Source: Terripilifer sp031921685
GTDB taxonomy: Bacteria > Pseudomonadota > Alphaproteobacteria > Rhizobiales > Beijerinckiaceae
Length of the DNA: 64,000 nt
Direction of reading: 5' to 3'
Assembly: GCF_031921685.1 (NCBI RefSeq)
Contig: NZ_JAPDHU010000003.1
Coordinates: forward strand, 1-64,000
This document shows positions 42,788 to 51,558 of this stretch, in pieces; within the stretch, counting starts at the first letter, position 1; every line of letters starts with the position of its first letter. The notes beneath the pieces were generated by a model. It was not told where the DNA came from. It did no database searches and saw nothing but the letters and a program-made list of their open reading frames with translations. The position numbers were made by a program, and so were the translations under genes.

Positions 42788-44407
42788 ATGACCGAAGTGA
42801 CACGCCGTACCATCGTCGCCGGAATGGCAGTCGCCGCGGCAGCGATTCCGGCCACTGCCAGCGCCCAGTCCACGCAAAAACCGCCTGCGCCGCAGCCACA
42901 AGCCAATCCTCCGGCCGGCCAGCCAGCCTTTGGCTTCGAGGATGTCATCAAGCGCGCCAGGGAGGTCTCGGCTGCCCCTTATGACGACACCGTCACGCCC
43001 CTGCCCGAGCAGTTAACCAAGCTCGACTTCGACGCCTGGCGCGAGATCCGCTTCCGCTCCGACCGCTCGCTGCTGGGATCCACCGGCGGCCGCTTCCGCC
43101 TCCAGCTCTTCCACCTCGGCCATCTGTTCCTGCGGCCGGTCACCATCAATACGATCCGCGACGGCGTCGCCACGCCGATTCCCTACACCGCCAACCTGTT
43201 CGACTATGGCCGCGCCAAGTTCGACAAGCCGCTGCCGGTCAACCTCGGCTTCGCCGGCTTCCGCATTCATTTCCCGCTGAACGACCCGCGCGGCAGCGAC
43301 GAGTTGCTCTCCTTCATCGGCGCCAGCTATTTCCGTTGGCTCGGGCGCGGTCAGAAATATGGCCTCTCCTCCCGCGGGCTCAGCATCGGCACCGGCCTCC
43401 TCGACAACAAAGAGGAGTTTCCAGTTTTCCGTGAGTTCTGGATCGACACTCCCGATGCCAATACGGACCGGCTGACGATCTACGCCCTGCTCGACAGCCC
43501 GTCCGTGGCCGGCGCCTACAAGTTCATCTTCACGCCGGGCCCCGAAACACCTGTCGACGTCGAGGCCAATCTATTCCCGCGCAAGCCCATCGACCGGGTG
43601 GGCCTGGCGCCCCTGACCTCGATGTTCTTCGTCGGCGAGAACGACCGCCACCTTAACGACCGCAACAAATACGACGAGTTCCGCGCCGAACTGCATGATT
43701 CGGACGGCCTGCAGATCCGCACCGACAAGGACGAATGGATCTGGCGGCCGATCCATAATCCGCTGGTCCAGGAAGTGCACAACTTCCCGGTCACCAACGT
43801 CAAAGGTTTCGGCCTGATGCAGCGCGACCGCAATTTCGCCAATTACCAGGACATCGAGCTGAACTACGAGGAACGGCCGAGCTACTGGATCGAACCGAAG
43901 GGCAATTGGGGCGAAGGCCGGATCGAGTTGATCGAACTCGCCACCAAGGACGAGACGTTCGACAATATCATCACCGCCTTCATCCCGAACGCCCCGATCG
44001 AGGCGGGCAAGCAGTTCAGCTTCGCCTACCGCATGCGCTCCCTCCATGACGGGCTGAACCTCAACCCGCTCGGCAAGGTGCTGAACACGTTCAACGCCCC
44101 GGCCTATGCGCTCGGCTCGGCCGAGGCCGTCGGCCACAATACCCGCCGTTTCATGGTCGACTTCAACGAAGGCGATCTCGCCTACTATCTCAACCAGCCC
44201 AATGCCGTCGAAATCGTCGCCGATGCGGTCAACGGCAAGGTGTTCCGCAAATTCTTGGTGCCCAACCCGGCCATCAAGGGCTTCCGCGTCATGCTCGACC
44301 TGGAAGTGAGTGCCGACGACACCACGACGATGACCTGCTACCTCCAGGCCGGCCGCCGTCGCCTGACGGAGACCTGGGCCTATTCCTGGAAGATCTACAA
44401 CTTCTGA
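42788..44407 (+). CDS. Periplasmic glucan biosynthesis protein (OpgG/OpgD family)
   Basis: 539 residues. An N-terminal signal with twin Arg (TRRTIVAGMAVAAAAIPATASAQ) leads into the MdoG fold: FGFEDVIKRAREVSAAPYDD, PLNDPRGSDELLSFIGASYFR and a C-terminal immunoglobulin-like part ending ETWAYSWKIY. Twin-Arg export points to the OpgD form. The family shapes the backbone of osmoregulated periplasmic glucans; OpgH is not in the window, so its partner is elsewhere. Confidence 0.88.
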   Translation: MTEVTRRTIVAGMAVAAAAIPATASAQSTQKPPAPQPQANPPAGQPAFGFEDVIKRAREVSAAPYDDTVTPLPEQLTKLDFDAWREIRFRSDRSLLGSTGGRFRLQLFHLGHLFLRPVTINTIRDGVATPIPYTANLFDYGRAKFDKPLPVNLGFAGFRIHFPLNDPRGSDELLSFIGASYFRWLGRGQKYGLSSRGLSIGTGLLDNKEEFPVFREFWIDTPDANTDRLTIYALLDSPSVAGAYKFIFTPGPETPVDVEANLFPRKPIDRVGLAPLTSMFFVGENDRHLNDRNKYDEFRAELHDSDGLQIRTDKDEWIWRPIHNPLVQEVHNFPVTNVKGFGLMQRDRNFANYQDIELNYEERPSYWIEPKGNWGEGRIELIELATKDETFDNIITAFIPNAPIEAGKQFSFAYRMRSLHDGLNLNPLGKVLNTFNAPAYALGSAEAVGHNTRRFMVDFNEGDLAYYLNQPNAVEIVADAVNGKVFRKFLVPNPAIKGFRVMLDLEVSADDTTTMTCYLQAGRRRLTETWAYSWKIYNF

Positions 44408-44430
44408 CTGCTGAATGAGCTGATTTTTCA

Positions 44431-44507
44431 GCCCCCTGCGGCACCGGCGGCCTTGCACTTGGCCGCCGGACTGGCGAAAGATGCGCGGACTTTCCCACTC
44501 AGGGGGC
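44431..44507 (+). promoter_or_regulatory. Structured RNA element before the NMT1-type binding-protein gene
   Basis: The outer stem GCCCCCTG / CAGGGGGC (44431-44438 and 44500-44507) encloses a perfect 9-bp hairpin CCGGCGGCC / GGCCGCCGG (44444-44452 and 44461-44469). The unit lies 24 bp after the glucan gene stop and 25 bp before the binding-protein start, directly before its AGGAGG. No TPP or other known riboswitch signature is visible. It could be a terminator/attenuator or a ligand-sensing element. Confidence 0.5.
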
Positions 44508-44531
44508 CCGCATCGGCCAACAGGAGGCAGC

Positions 44532-45539
44532 ATGAAACGCTTTGCACTAACCACTTTCGTTCTCGCGGCTGCCGCCGCGTTGGCCAGCACCCAGGCCTCG
44601 GCTCTGGACAAGGTGACCTTTGCCACCAACTGGCTGGCGGAAGCCGAACACGGCGGCCACTATCAGGCACTCGTCGACGGCACCTATGCGAAATATGGCC
44701 TCGACGTGAAAATCCTGCCCGGCGGCCCGCAAGCCAACAATCGCCTGTTGCTCGTCGCCGGCAAGGTCGACTTCTACATGGCCGCCAACATGATTCCGCC
44801 CTTCTCGGCGGTGGAGGAAAATCTCCCAATCGTCGTCGTCGCCTCGATGTTCCAGAAGGACCCGATCGTCTTCATGTCGCATCCGGGCCAAGGCTTCGAC
44901 AAATTCAGCGATCTCAACCGCGCCTCCGTTTTCATCGGCAAGGAAACGCTGGTGAACATCTTCCAATGGATGAAGCAGGAATACGGGTTCAAGGACGAAA
45001 ACGTAAAACCCTATAACTTCAACCCGGCCCCCTTTATCGCCGACAAGAAGTCAGCCCAGCAGGGCTATGTCACATCCGAGCCCTTCGCCATCGAACAAGT
45101 CGGCAAGTTCAAGCCCAACCTGTTCCTGCTGGCTGACTACGGCTTCGACAGCTATTCGACCTTGATCGAGACCCGCAAAGATCTCGTCGCCAAGAATCCC
45201 GATCTCGTGCAGCGCTTCGTCGATGCTTCGATCATCGGCTGGTACAATTATATGTACGGCGACAACAGCAAGGCCAACGAGCTCATCAAGCGCGAAAACC
45301 CGGAGATGACCGACGAGCAGATCGCCTTCTCCATCGCCAAGATGAAGGAGTTCGGCATCGTCGATTCTGGTGACTCTCTGACGCTCGGCATCGGCGCCAT
45401 GACCGAAGCCCGCATGAAGAGCTTCTTCGACAAGATGGCAAGGGCGAAGGTCTTCAAGGCCGATCTCGATTATCGCAAGTCCTACACGCTGCAATTCGTG
45501 AACAAGAAAGTCGGGCTCGACCTGCGGCCGAAGAACTGA
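44532..45539 (+). CDS. NMT1/THI5-like (SsuA-type) ABC substrate-binding protein
   Basis: 335 residues from the ATG at 44532 (CAGGAGGCAGC upstream). It has a signal peptide of about 24 residues ending ASTQASA, followed by the type II fold VTFATNWLAEAEHGGHYQAL and KYGLDVKILPGGPQANNRLL. The Trp-rich ligand pocket and GGP-type turn resemble binding proteins for pyrimidine or thiamin precursors, sulfonates and related solutes, but the substrate is not settled. It is the first gene of a complete ABC importer. Confidence 0.87.
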   Translation: MKRFALTTFVLAAAAALASTQASALDKVTFATNWLAEAEHGGHYQALVDGTYAKYGLDVKILPGGPQANNRLLLVAGKVDFYMAANMIPPFSAVEENLPIVVVASMFQKDPIVFMSHPGQGFDKFSDLNRASVFIGKETLVNIFQWMKQEYGFKDENVKPYNFNPAPFIADKKSAQQGYVTSEPFAIEQVGKFKPNLFLLADYGFDSYSTLIETRKDLVAKNPDLVQRFVDASIIGWYNYMYGDNSKANELIKRENPEMTDEQIAFSIAKMKEFGIVDSGDSLTLGIGAMTEARMKSFFDKMARAKVFKADLDYRKSYTLQFVNKKVGLDLRPKN

Positions 45540-45541
45540 CG

Positions 45542-46297
45542 ATGGCCATGCTCGCCCGTCTCAGTGGCGTCAGCAAAACCTTCGCCAACGGAACATTGGC
45601 CCTGCGTGGCCTCGATCTGACCATTGGCGATGGTGAATTCCTGACCCTGCTCGGCCCGTCCGGCTGCGGCAAATCAACGGCATTGCGCCTGCTCGCCGGG
45701 CTGATGCCGCCTTCGGAAGGCACCGTCAGGTGGCAGGCTGGCGCAGCCCGCGAAATCGGCTTCGTTTTCCAGGATCCGACGCTGATGCCCTGGGCCAGCG
45801 TGTTCGACAACGTCTGGCTGCCCCTGCGTCTGCGCAACCAATCGCGCAAGGCAGCCGCGAAAGAGATCGAGCAGGCGCTTGCGCTCGTTGGCTTGGCCGA
45901 TGTCGCTCACGTCTATCCGCGCGAACTTTCCGGCGGCATGAAAATGCGGGCGTCGATCGCCCGTGCTTTGGTAACCCATCCGCCGCTCCTGCTGCTCGAC
46001 GAACCCTTCGCCGCGCTCGATGAAATCACCCGCTTCAAACTCAACAACGATCTGTTGCGCTTGAAGACCGAGCTTGGCACGACCGTCGTATTCGTCACCC
46101 ATTCGGTGTTCGAAAGCGTCTATCTGTCGAGCCGTATCGCCGTCTTCTCGGCCAGGCCAGGCCGTGTGATCGCGGAGATCGATATTCCCGAGCCGCTGCC
46201 ACGGGACGAGAGCTTCCGGTTGAGCCCGGCCTATGCGGAGCACTGCCGTATAGCCTCGCAAGCCTTGCAACGCGCCATGCCGGATCAAGCGGCATGA
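45542..46297 (+). CDS. ABC transporter ATP-binding protein (SsuB/TauB type)
   Basis: The 251-residue ATPase has Walker A GPSGCGKSTALR, the signature LSGGMKMRASIAR, Walker B LLLLDEPFAALDE and the switch His in VFVTHSV. It begins 2 bp after the binding-protein gene and overlaps the permease by ATGA, so it is tightly coupled. Confidence 0.92.
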   Translation: MAMLARLSGVSKTFANGTLALRGLDLTIGDGEFLTLLGPSGCGKSTALRLLAGLMPPSEGTVRWQAGAAREIGFVFQDPTLMPWASVFDNVWLPLRLRNQSRKAAAKEIEQALALVGLADVAHVYPRELSGGMKMRASIARALVTHPPLLLLDEPFAALDEITRFKLNNDLLRLKTELGTTVVFVTHSVFESVYLSSRIAVFSARPGRVIAEIDIPEPLPRDESFRLSPAYAEHCRIASQALQRAMPDQAA

Positions 46298-47100
46298 GCG
46301 AACCACGCCGGCGGGCCGCGACACGCTCTCTCATGGATATCGCTTTGCCGATTCTGGTCTTCCTGGGCGCCATCGGCCTGTGGGAAGCCGTCGTGCGCCT
46401 CAACGACATCCAGCCCTATCTGCTGCCAGCCCCGAGCCTGATCGCCCAGACCATCGTCAAGGACTGGCCGCTGCTCTCAGGCTCGCTTTGGGTCACGGTG
46501 AAAATCACCTTTTCGGCCCTACTGCTCGCCATCGCGGGCGGCGTCCTGCTGGCCGTGCTGTTCTCACAGTGGAAATGGGTGGAGCGCTCGTTCTTCCCCT
46601 TCGCCGTTATCTTGCAGGTGACGCCCATTGTGGCCATCGCCCCCCTGCTGCTCGTCTATCTCGACGCGCAGAATGCCGTGCTGGTCTGCGCCTTCATCGT
46701 CGCTTTCTTTCCAATCCTCTCCAATACGGTCATCGGATTGGCGTCCGCCGATCGCAGCCTGGTCGAGCTGTTTCAGCTCTATCGCGCCTCGCGCTGGCGG
46801 CAATTGACCTTGCTGCGCCTGCCGTCGGCCCTGCCTTATTTTCTTGGTGGACTGAAGATCGGCGGTGGCTTGGCGCTCATTGGCGCCATCGTCGCCGAAA
46901 TCGCGGCAGGCTCCGCCGGCCAAGGTACCGGCCTCGCCTTCCGTATCGCAGAGGCGGGCTATCGGCTGAACATCCCGCGCATGTTCGCTGCCCTCGTCCT
47001 CATCTCGGTGACCGGCATCGCCATCTTTCTCTTCTTCTCCGGTCTTTCCCAATTGCTGCTCGGCCGTTGGCACGACAGCGAAAGAGACCATGAAACCTGA
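46294..47100 (+). CDS. ABC transporter permease (SsuC/TauC type)
   Basis: 268 residues with about six hydrophobic helices. The EAA-like loop (SLVELFQLYRASRWRQLTLLRLPSALPY) contacts the ATPase and GGGLALIGAIVAEIAAGSAG follows. It completes the importer with the two genes before it. Unlike the pseudogene at 2588 of the same family, it is intact. Confidence 0.92.
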   Translation: MSEPRRRAATRSLMDIALPILVFLGAIGLWEAVVRLNDIQPYLLPAPSLIAQTIVKDWPLLSGSLWVTVKITFSALLLAIAGGVLLAVLFSQWKWVERSFFPFAVILQVTPIVAIAPLLLVYLDAQNAVLVCAFIVAFFPILSNTVIGLASADRSLVELFQLYRASRWRQLTLLRLPSALPYFLGGLKIGGGLALIGAIVAEIAAGSAGQGTGLAFRIAEAGYRLNIPRMFAALVLISVTGIAIFLFFSGLSQLLLGRWHDSERDHET

Positions 47101-47194
47101 GACATCTTGTTCCAATAGCCATGCTTGAAGCTGCGTCGATTCCATGCAGGATGCACGCAAATTCAACATCTCCCACCCGTAAAGGATTGTTTTG

Positions 47195-48190
47195 ATGGCA
47201 AATCATCTTGGCCTGACCCGCCGCTCCACCCTCCAGGCGCTCGGCACCGCCGCTGCGACGGCGGTCTTGCCGGGCGTGAGCTTCGCTCAGGCCAAATGGC
47301 CGAACGACCCGATCAAGTTCGTCGTGCCCTTCGGCGCCGGCGGCGTCGGCGACATCACGGCGCGCATCGCCGCCGAAAAGATCGGCGACAAGCTCGGCCA
47401 GCGCCTCTACATCGAAAACCAGCCGGCGGCTGGCGGCATCACCGCGGGCCGCTCGGTCGCTTCGTCAGCACCCGATGGCAACACGGTCACCTTGTTCTCC
47501 AACGGCACGGCCATCAGCGTCGGCCTGTTCAAGCAACTGCCGTTCGACCCGGTGAAGCAGTTCCGTCCGGTGTCGACCATCAGCTTCTTCGACTTCATCT
47601 TCGTCACCGCGGCTGATCAACCCTACAAGACCCTCGGCGATGTACTGACCGCCGCCCGTGCCAAGCCCGGGCAGCTCAACATCGGCACGATCGCTGTCGG
47701 CAGCACCCAGCATCTGTCGGCCGAACTGTTCAAGTCGCAGGCCAACGTCGACATTCGCGTCGTCAACTTCCGCACCACGCCCGATCTGATGCTGGCGGTG
47801 ATGCGCAAGGACGTCGACCTCATCGTCGATTCCTATGCCTCGCTGAAGACCAACATCGAGGATGGTTCGCTGCGCGCACTCGCCACCTCGTCCGGCGCCC
47901 GTTCGCAATGGCTGCCCAACCTGCCCACGGCGCAGGAAGCCGGCGTGCCCAATTTCGACGTGCTGTCGTGGAACGCCATCTTCGTTCCCGCCGGCGTGTC
48001 GGATGAGATCGTCAACAAGCTCAACGGCATTATGCGTGAAGTGATGGCGGAGGATGACACCAAGAAGCGTATGCTGCAGATTGGCGTTGAAGCCCGTGCT
48101 GGTACGCCGGAAGAAGCATTGAAGCGCTTGACCGATGATATCGCGCGTTGGACGGCGGTCATCGACAAGGCCGGCATCGAGAAGCGCTGA
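47195..48190 (+). CDS. Bug/TctC-family periplasmic solute receptor
   Basis: 331 residues from ATG 47195 (AAAGGA upstream). It has a Tat-like leader (TRRSTLQALG, ending VSFAQA) and the Bug fold WPNDPIKFVVPFGAGGVGD and ENQPAAGGITAGR. There are no TctA/TctB genes near it. It follows an ABC importer by 94 bp and is followed by a 2-hydroxyacid dehydrogenase, so its ligand may be a hydroxy- or ketocarboxylate (inference). Confidence 0.9.
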   Translation: MANHLGLTRRSTLQALGTAAATAVLPGVSFAQAKWPNDPIKFVVPFGAGGVGDITARIAAEKIGDKLGQRLYIENQPAAGGITAGRSVASSAPDGNTVTLFSNGTAISVGLFKQLPFDPVKQFRPVSTISFFDFIFVTAADQPYKTLGDVLTAARAKPGQLNIGTIAVGSTQHLSAELFKSQANVDIRVVNFRTTPDLMLAVMRKDVDLIVDSYASLKTNIEDGSLRALATSSGARSQWLPNLPTAQEAGVPNFDVLSWNAIFVPAGVSDEIVNKLNGIMREVMAEDDTKKRMLQIGVEARAGTPEEALKRLTDDIARWTAVIDKAGIEKR

Positions 48191-48221
48191 CGCGGAACGC
48201 CAGCTTTAGGAGGACAAGAGT

Positions 48222-49211
48222 TTGAGCCAGATCGATATCCTCATGCCAGTGCCATTACCGCAACTGGTCAGGGAGGCGTTGGATGCGCGCTACCGCGTGC
48301 ACAAACTCTGGCTTGAAACCGACAAGGAGGCGACCCTGGCGAGGGTCGCCTCCGACATTCGCGCCGTGGCAACGGGCGCGCCGATCCTCGCTGAAGACGT
48401 AGTCTATCCGATCTCGGCGGCGCTGATGCAGCGGCTGCCGAAACTCGAAATCGTCGCCAATCTCGGCGTCGGCTATGACAATGTCGACGCTCGCTGGGCC
48501 GGCGATCATCACATTTGCGTCACCAACACGCCCGACGTGCTGACCGAGGAAACCGCCGATACGGCCTTCGGCCTGACGCTGAATGCGGTGCGGCAATTCC
48601 CCCGCGCCGAGCGCTATTTGCGCGACGGCAAATGGCTGCAGCGGCCATTCGAGCTCACCGCGTCTCTGCGTGGCCGCACAATGGGCATTCTGGGTCTTGG
48701 CCGCATCGGCCAGGCCATCGCACGCCGCGCCGAAGCCTTCGGCGTCAAAGTCATCTATCACAGTCGCAACGAGGCACCTGATGTGCCTTATCCCTACGTG
48801 CCCAGCGTGCTGGAACTGGCGCGCCGCAGCGATATCTTGATGATTGTCGTGCCCGGCGGGCCCACCACGAAGAACATGGTCGACAAGGCCGTGCTCGAAG
48901 CTCTGGGACCGCAGGGCGTCCTCATCAATATCGCCCGTGGAACGATCGTCGACGAAGCGGCGCTGATCGAAGCGCTGCGCAATCGCACCATCCTGACGGC
49001 CGGCCTCGACGTCTTCGCCGAGGAGCCGCGCGTTCCATCGGAACTCATCCAGATGGACCACGTCGTCCTCTTGCCGCACGTCGGATCGGCCTCTCAGGTC
49101 ACTCGCGATGCGATGGGCCAATTGCAGGTGGACAATCTCGATGCCTGGTTCGCCGGGCGCGATGTCCTCACCCCCGTTGCCGAGACGCCTTGGCTCCGGG
49201 CCGGCAAATAG
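48222..49211 (+). CDS. D-isomer-specific 2-hydroxyacid dehydrogenase
   Basis: The 329-residue protein starts at TTG 48222, supported by AGGAGG seven bases before it. It has the NAD(P) motif GILGLGRIGQAIARRAEAFG, catalytic Arg in NIARGTIVDEAAL, Glu in LDVFAEEP and His in LLPHVGSAS. Family members interconvert 2-keto and D-2-hydroxy acids, e.g. glyoxylate or hydroxypyruvate reductase. It lies 31 bp after the Bug receptor, probably in one transcript. Confidence 0.88.
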   Translation: MSQIDILMPVPLPQLVREALDARYRVHKLWLETDKEATLARVASDIRAVATGAPILAEDVVYPISAALMQRLPKLEIVANLGVGYDNVDARWAGDHHICVTNTPDVLTEETADTAFGLTLNAVRQFPRAERYLRDGKWLQRPFELTASLRGRTMGILGLGRIGQAIARRAEAFGVKVIYHSRNEAPDVPYPYVPSVLELARRSDILMIVVPGGPTTKNMVDKAVLEALGPQGVLINIARGTIVDEAALIEALRNRTILTAGLDVFAEEPRVPSELIQMDHVVLLPHVGSASQVTRDAMGQLQVDNLDAWFAGRDVLTPVAETPWLRAGK

Positions 49212-49263
49212 GCAAAATGGAACGGTTCCACTAACGAAGTGGCAGCGATTCGAGGATCAGGTC

Positions 49264-50085
49264 ATGCGGCGCAGGGTAATGTTACGCCCGTCTATTCTTT
49301 CCGGAACGATCGTCGCTGGGATACTCAGCTTCACGGGAACGCTCGCGCTGGCGGCGGTCGCGCAGACGGCCGCCCCGGCCAGTTCCGGCGCAGCCGCCGG
49401 CACCTGGGACATCTCGCTGAATGACACCGAACGCAAATGCCGCCTTACCTTGCGCGAGGATGCCGCATCGGCCGCCGGACAACTCTTCATCGGCATGCCA
49501 GCCGGCTGCCGTCGCGCCATGCCCGTTCTGATGGACGTTACCGGCTGGAATGTGCCGGCAGCGGGCAAGATCGTCCTCAATGCCGCCAGCGGCCAACCCG
49601 TGCTGACGTTCGATACCATCAAGGATGGCGAGTTGAAGGCGACCGGCCCGGAAGGCGAGACCTACGAACTGGTCAACACCGGCAAACCTGTCGATACGGT
49701 GCCGCGCTACAACGTGGCGCAAACACCGGCGCAAGGTCAGATGCAGGCGCAACGCTCGCAAACGCAACGCCCCGCCGCCGCTCCGGCTCAGCGCATGTCC
49801 GACATAGCTGGCCGCTATGCAGTGATCCGCGAGAGCGGCCGTGACACCGGCTGTATGGTCACCTTGTCAGAACAAGGCCGTGGCCGCGGCATGAATCGCG
49901 CCCAATTGGCCCCAGCCTGCCGCGACCAGGGAATCGTGATTTTTGATCCGATTGGCTGGCATCTGGAGCGCGGCCATCTCGTCCTGCACGCCCGCAAGGG
50001 CCACAAGCTCGAGCTTGATGCCGATGGCGTCGATCAATGGATGAAGGACGGCGCCAAGCCGATCGGCCTCAAGCGACTTCAGTAA
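49264..50085 (+). CDS. Secreted protein with two AprI/Inh-like domains
   Basis: 273 residues from the ATG at 49264 (GAGGATCAGG upstream). It has a signal peptide of about 32 residues, then two copies of an eight-stranded-barrel pattern. The first has GTWDISLNDTERKCRLTL and GCRRAMPV; the second, after an Ala/Gln/Pro linker, has IAGRYAVIRESGRDTGCMVTL and ACRDQGIVIFDPIGW. Each has a Cys pair. AprI/Inh proteins protect the periplasm from secreted metalloproteases; no protease gene lies in the window. Confidence 0.72.
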   Translation: MRRRVMLRPSILSGTIVAGILSFTGTLALAAVAQTAAPASSGAAAGTWDISLNDTERKCRLTLREDAASAAGQLFIGMPAGCRRAMPVLMDVTGWNVPAAGKIVLNAASGQPVLTFDTIKDGELKATGPEGETYELVNTGKPVDTVPRYNVAQTPAQGQMQAQRSQTQRPAAAPAQRMSDIAGRYAVIRESGRDTGCMVTLSEQGRGRGMNRAQLAPACRDQGIVIFDPIGWHLERGHLVLHARKGHKLELDADGVDQWMKDGAKPIGLKRLQ

Positions 50086-50111
50086 AGCTCCCTACGCGCC
50101 GCCAGACAGCC

Positions 50112-50140
50112 GTCCACGCTCGCACTCTGCGAGTGTGGAC
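50112..50140. terminator. Bidirectional terminator between AprI-like and XRE-cupin genes
   Basis: A 13-bp stem GTCCACGCTCGCA / TGCGAGTGTGGAC with one G-T pair and a CTC loop, lying in the 67-bp convergent gap. Confidence 0.75.
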
Positions 50141-50152
50141 GCTTCTACAAAA

Positions 50153-50851
50153 TCAGCGCGATGTTGCGGTCGGGCAGATAACGACGATGGCCTTCGCGTC
50201 CCCTTTCAAACCGCGCCCGCGATGCGGAATCGAGGAATCGAAATAGATGCAGTCGCCTGGCGACAGCTCGTAGATTTCCTCGCCGATCTGAAACTCAACT
50301 TTCCCGCTGAGAACGAAAATCAGCTCCTCGCCTTCGTGCTCGAAGAGAACTTCACGGAGAATTTGCGCGGGAAATGTGAAGATGAACGGCTCCATATGCT
50401 TGGAGTCGATGTGATGAGCCAACGCCTGATAATCGTAGCCGAAAGCGGTGCCGCCCCGAACGACTTCATGCCGCTCATTCGCGCGGATCAACGATACGCC
50501 GGTGTTGACCGCTTTCTCCGCGCCCTTTTCGCTCTGAAGCAAAGTGGCAACGTCGATTTGCAGCGCATGCGCGACCCGCGCAAGCGTCGCGATAGGGGGA
50601 ACTTTCTGGCCGGTTTCGACCTTCGATAGATAGCCTTTCGTGAGCCCTATCTGGTCGGCCAAAACGTCAAGCGTCAGACCTTTCATTTTTCGGATGCTAC
50701 GCAGCCGGCTGCCAATCGAGAACTGCACGGCAGCACTGGCGTCCGCGGCTTCGTTCGGCACCCCGGCGTGATGATCGACCTCGGCGGCTTCGGTACGGCC
50801 TGCGCGCGCCGCTTGTTTCCTCGAAATTCCTGACTTTGTTTTTCCAGCCAT
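50153..50851 (-). CDS. XRE-family regulator with C-terminal cupin sensor
   Basis: The 232-residue protein has a basic, low-complexity N-terminus of about 40 residues, a Cro/CI-type helix-turn-helix (about 46-102: IGSRLRSIRKMKGLTLDVLA, then TKGYLSKVETGQKVPPIATL) and a C-terminal cupin with EGEELIFVLSGKVEFQIG and CIYFDSSIPHRGRG. XRE-cupin proteins such as PuuR bind small metabolites in the barrel. Its 15-bp operator is found before its own gene, before the cupin-ferredoxin pair and before the MHS permease, so it is probably the local repressor. Confidence 0.88.
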   Translation of the reverse strand: MAGKTKSGISRKQAARAGRTEAAEVDHHAGVPNEAADASAAVQFSIGSRLRSIRKMKGLTLDVLADQIGLTKGYLSKVETGQKVPPIATLARVAHALQIDVATLLQSEKGAEKAVNTGVSLIRANERHEVVRGGTAFGYDYQALAHHIDSKHMEPFIFTFPAQILREVLFEHEGEELIFVLSGKVEFQIGEEIYELSPGDCIYFDSSIPHRGRGLKGDAKAIVVICPTATSR

Positions 50852-50942
50852 TTTCGAATTCTCTTGCGCTTTCAGTCACTCGCCGCCGGACGGAATGCCC
50901 CTACTCGGGAATCATCTCAATATAGCGTCGTCGGCCACAAAA

Positions 50943-50957
50943 TATCCCATTGGGATA
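50943..50957. promoter_or_regulatory. XRE-cupin operator A (perfect palindrome TATCCCATTGGGATA)
   Basis: Arms of 7 bp match perfectly around a central T. It lies 92 bp upstream of the XRE-cupin start within the divergent gap. A TATATT box lies nearer the gene, so the site would overlap or sit just before the minus-strand -35 region. Confidence 0.75.
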
Positions 50958-51040
50958 CGCGACCGCGGCTCGAAAATCGACAAATCCCACGCCCGTCAAG
51001 CAGCTTCCCGGACGCGCGTTGTCGCAAAGATCTCATGGCC

Positions 51041-51069
51041 TTGCCGTTTGTTTCCTATTAGGATACATA
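51041..51069 (+). promoter_or_regulatory. Promoter with XRE-cupin operator B before the cupin-ferredoxin genes
   Basis: TTGCCG (51041-51046), 17-bp spacer, TACATA (51064-51069). The operator TTTCCTATTAGGATA (51051-51065) fills the spacer and touches the -10 box. It follows the pattern TWTCCYATTRGGATA shared with site A, with one mismatched pair. Binding there would block polymerase, consistent with repression. Confidence 0.65.
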
Positions 51070-51123
51070 TGTTGACCTCCCGTCGCGACGATGCCTGCGG
51101 CGAACCAAAGGAGACATCAACCT

Positions 51124-51546
51124 ATGTCCACGCCCGCCCCCCAGATGACCGCAAGTCCATTTGCCGAGCGTTTGAAAGGCAAACTGGAACCAACCCCCAA
51201 TGGCTCTGTCTATGTCGACCCGACCAAGATGGAATGGGTGAAATCGCAGTTCGAGAAAATCTGGATGAAAGTCCTCTATCGTAACGATGAAGAGGGCGAG
51301 ATGACGGTCCTACTTAAATGGGAGCCAGGCGCGGTTCTCCCCTTCCACAAGCATCCCGAGATTGAACAAAGCTTCGTGCTCGAAGGCTCCTTCTACGATC
51401 ACGATGGCATCTGCCACGCCGGTCAGTACGTTTACCGGCATTCTGGCTCCATGCACGAGACACGTTCTGACGAAGGCTGCCTGCTTCTCGCCGTCTATCG
51501 AAAGCCGAACATATTCTTCAATACCGCGGGCTTTCAAAAATCCTGA
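51124..51546 (+). CDS. Cupin-domain protein (ChrR-like)
   Basis: 140 residues from the ATG at 51124, after AAAGGAG. The cupin motif is LPFHKHPEIEQSFVLEGSFYD, with metal ligands His, His, Glu, and a second motif YRHSGSMHETRS, as in the ChrR/AraC-like cupin group. It starts a two-gene unit with the ferredoxin (12 bp apart) from an operator-controlled promoter. It may be an oxygen-using or isomerising enzyme; the ferredoxin beside it hints at a redox step. Confidence 0.78.
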   Translation: MSTPAPQMTASPFAERLKGKLEPTPNGSVYVDPTKMEWVKSQFEKIWMKVLYRNDEEGEMTVLLKWEPGAVLPFHKHPEIEQSFVLEGSFYDHDGICHAGQYVYRHSGSMHETRSDEGCLLLAVYRKPNIFFNTAGFQKS

Positions 51547-51558
51547 GAGCTGCCTGCC

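Noticed and set aside
42402..42899. 165-aa minus-strand ORF upstream of odc
   Set aside because: It crosses the odc leader and the divergent glucan gene start, has biased composition and no start signal.
44431..44531. TPP riboswitch before the NMT1/THI5-like gene
   Set aside because: The conserved CTGAGA and downstream THI-box sequences are absent.
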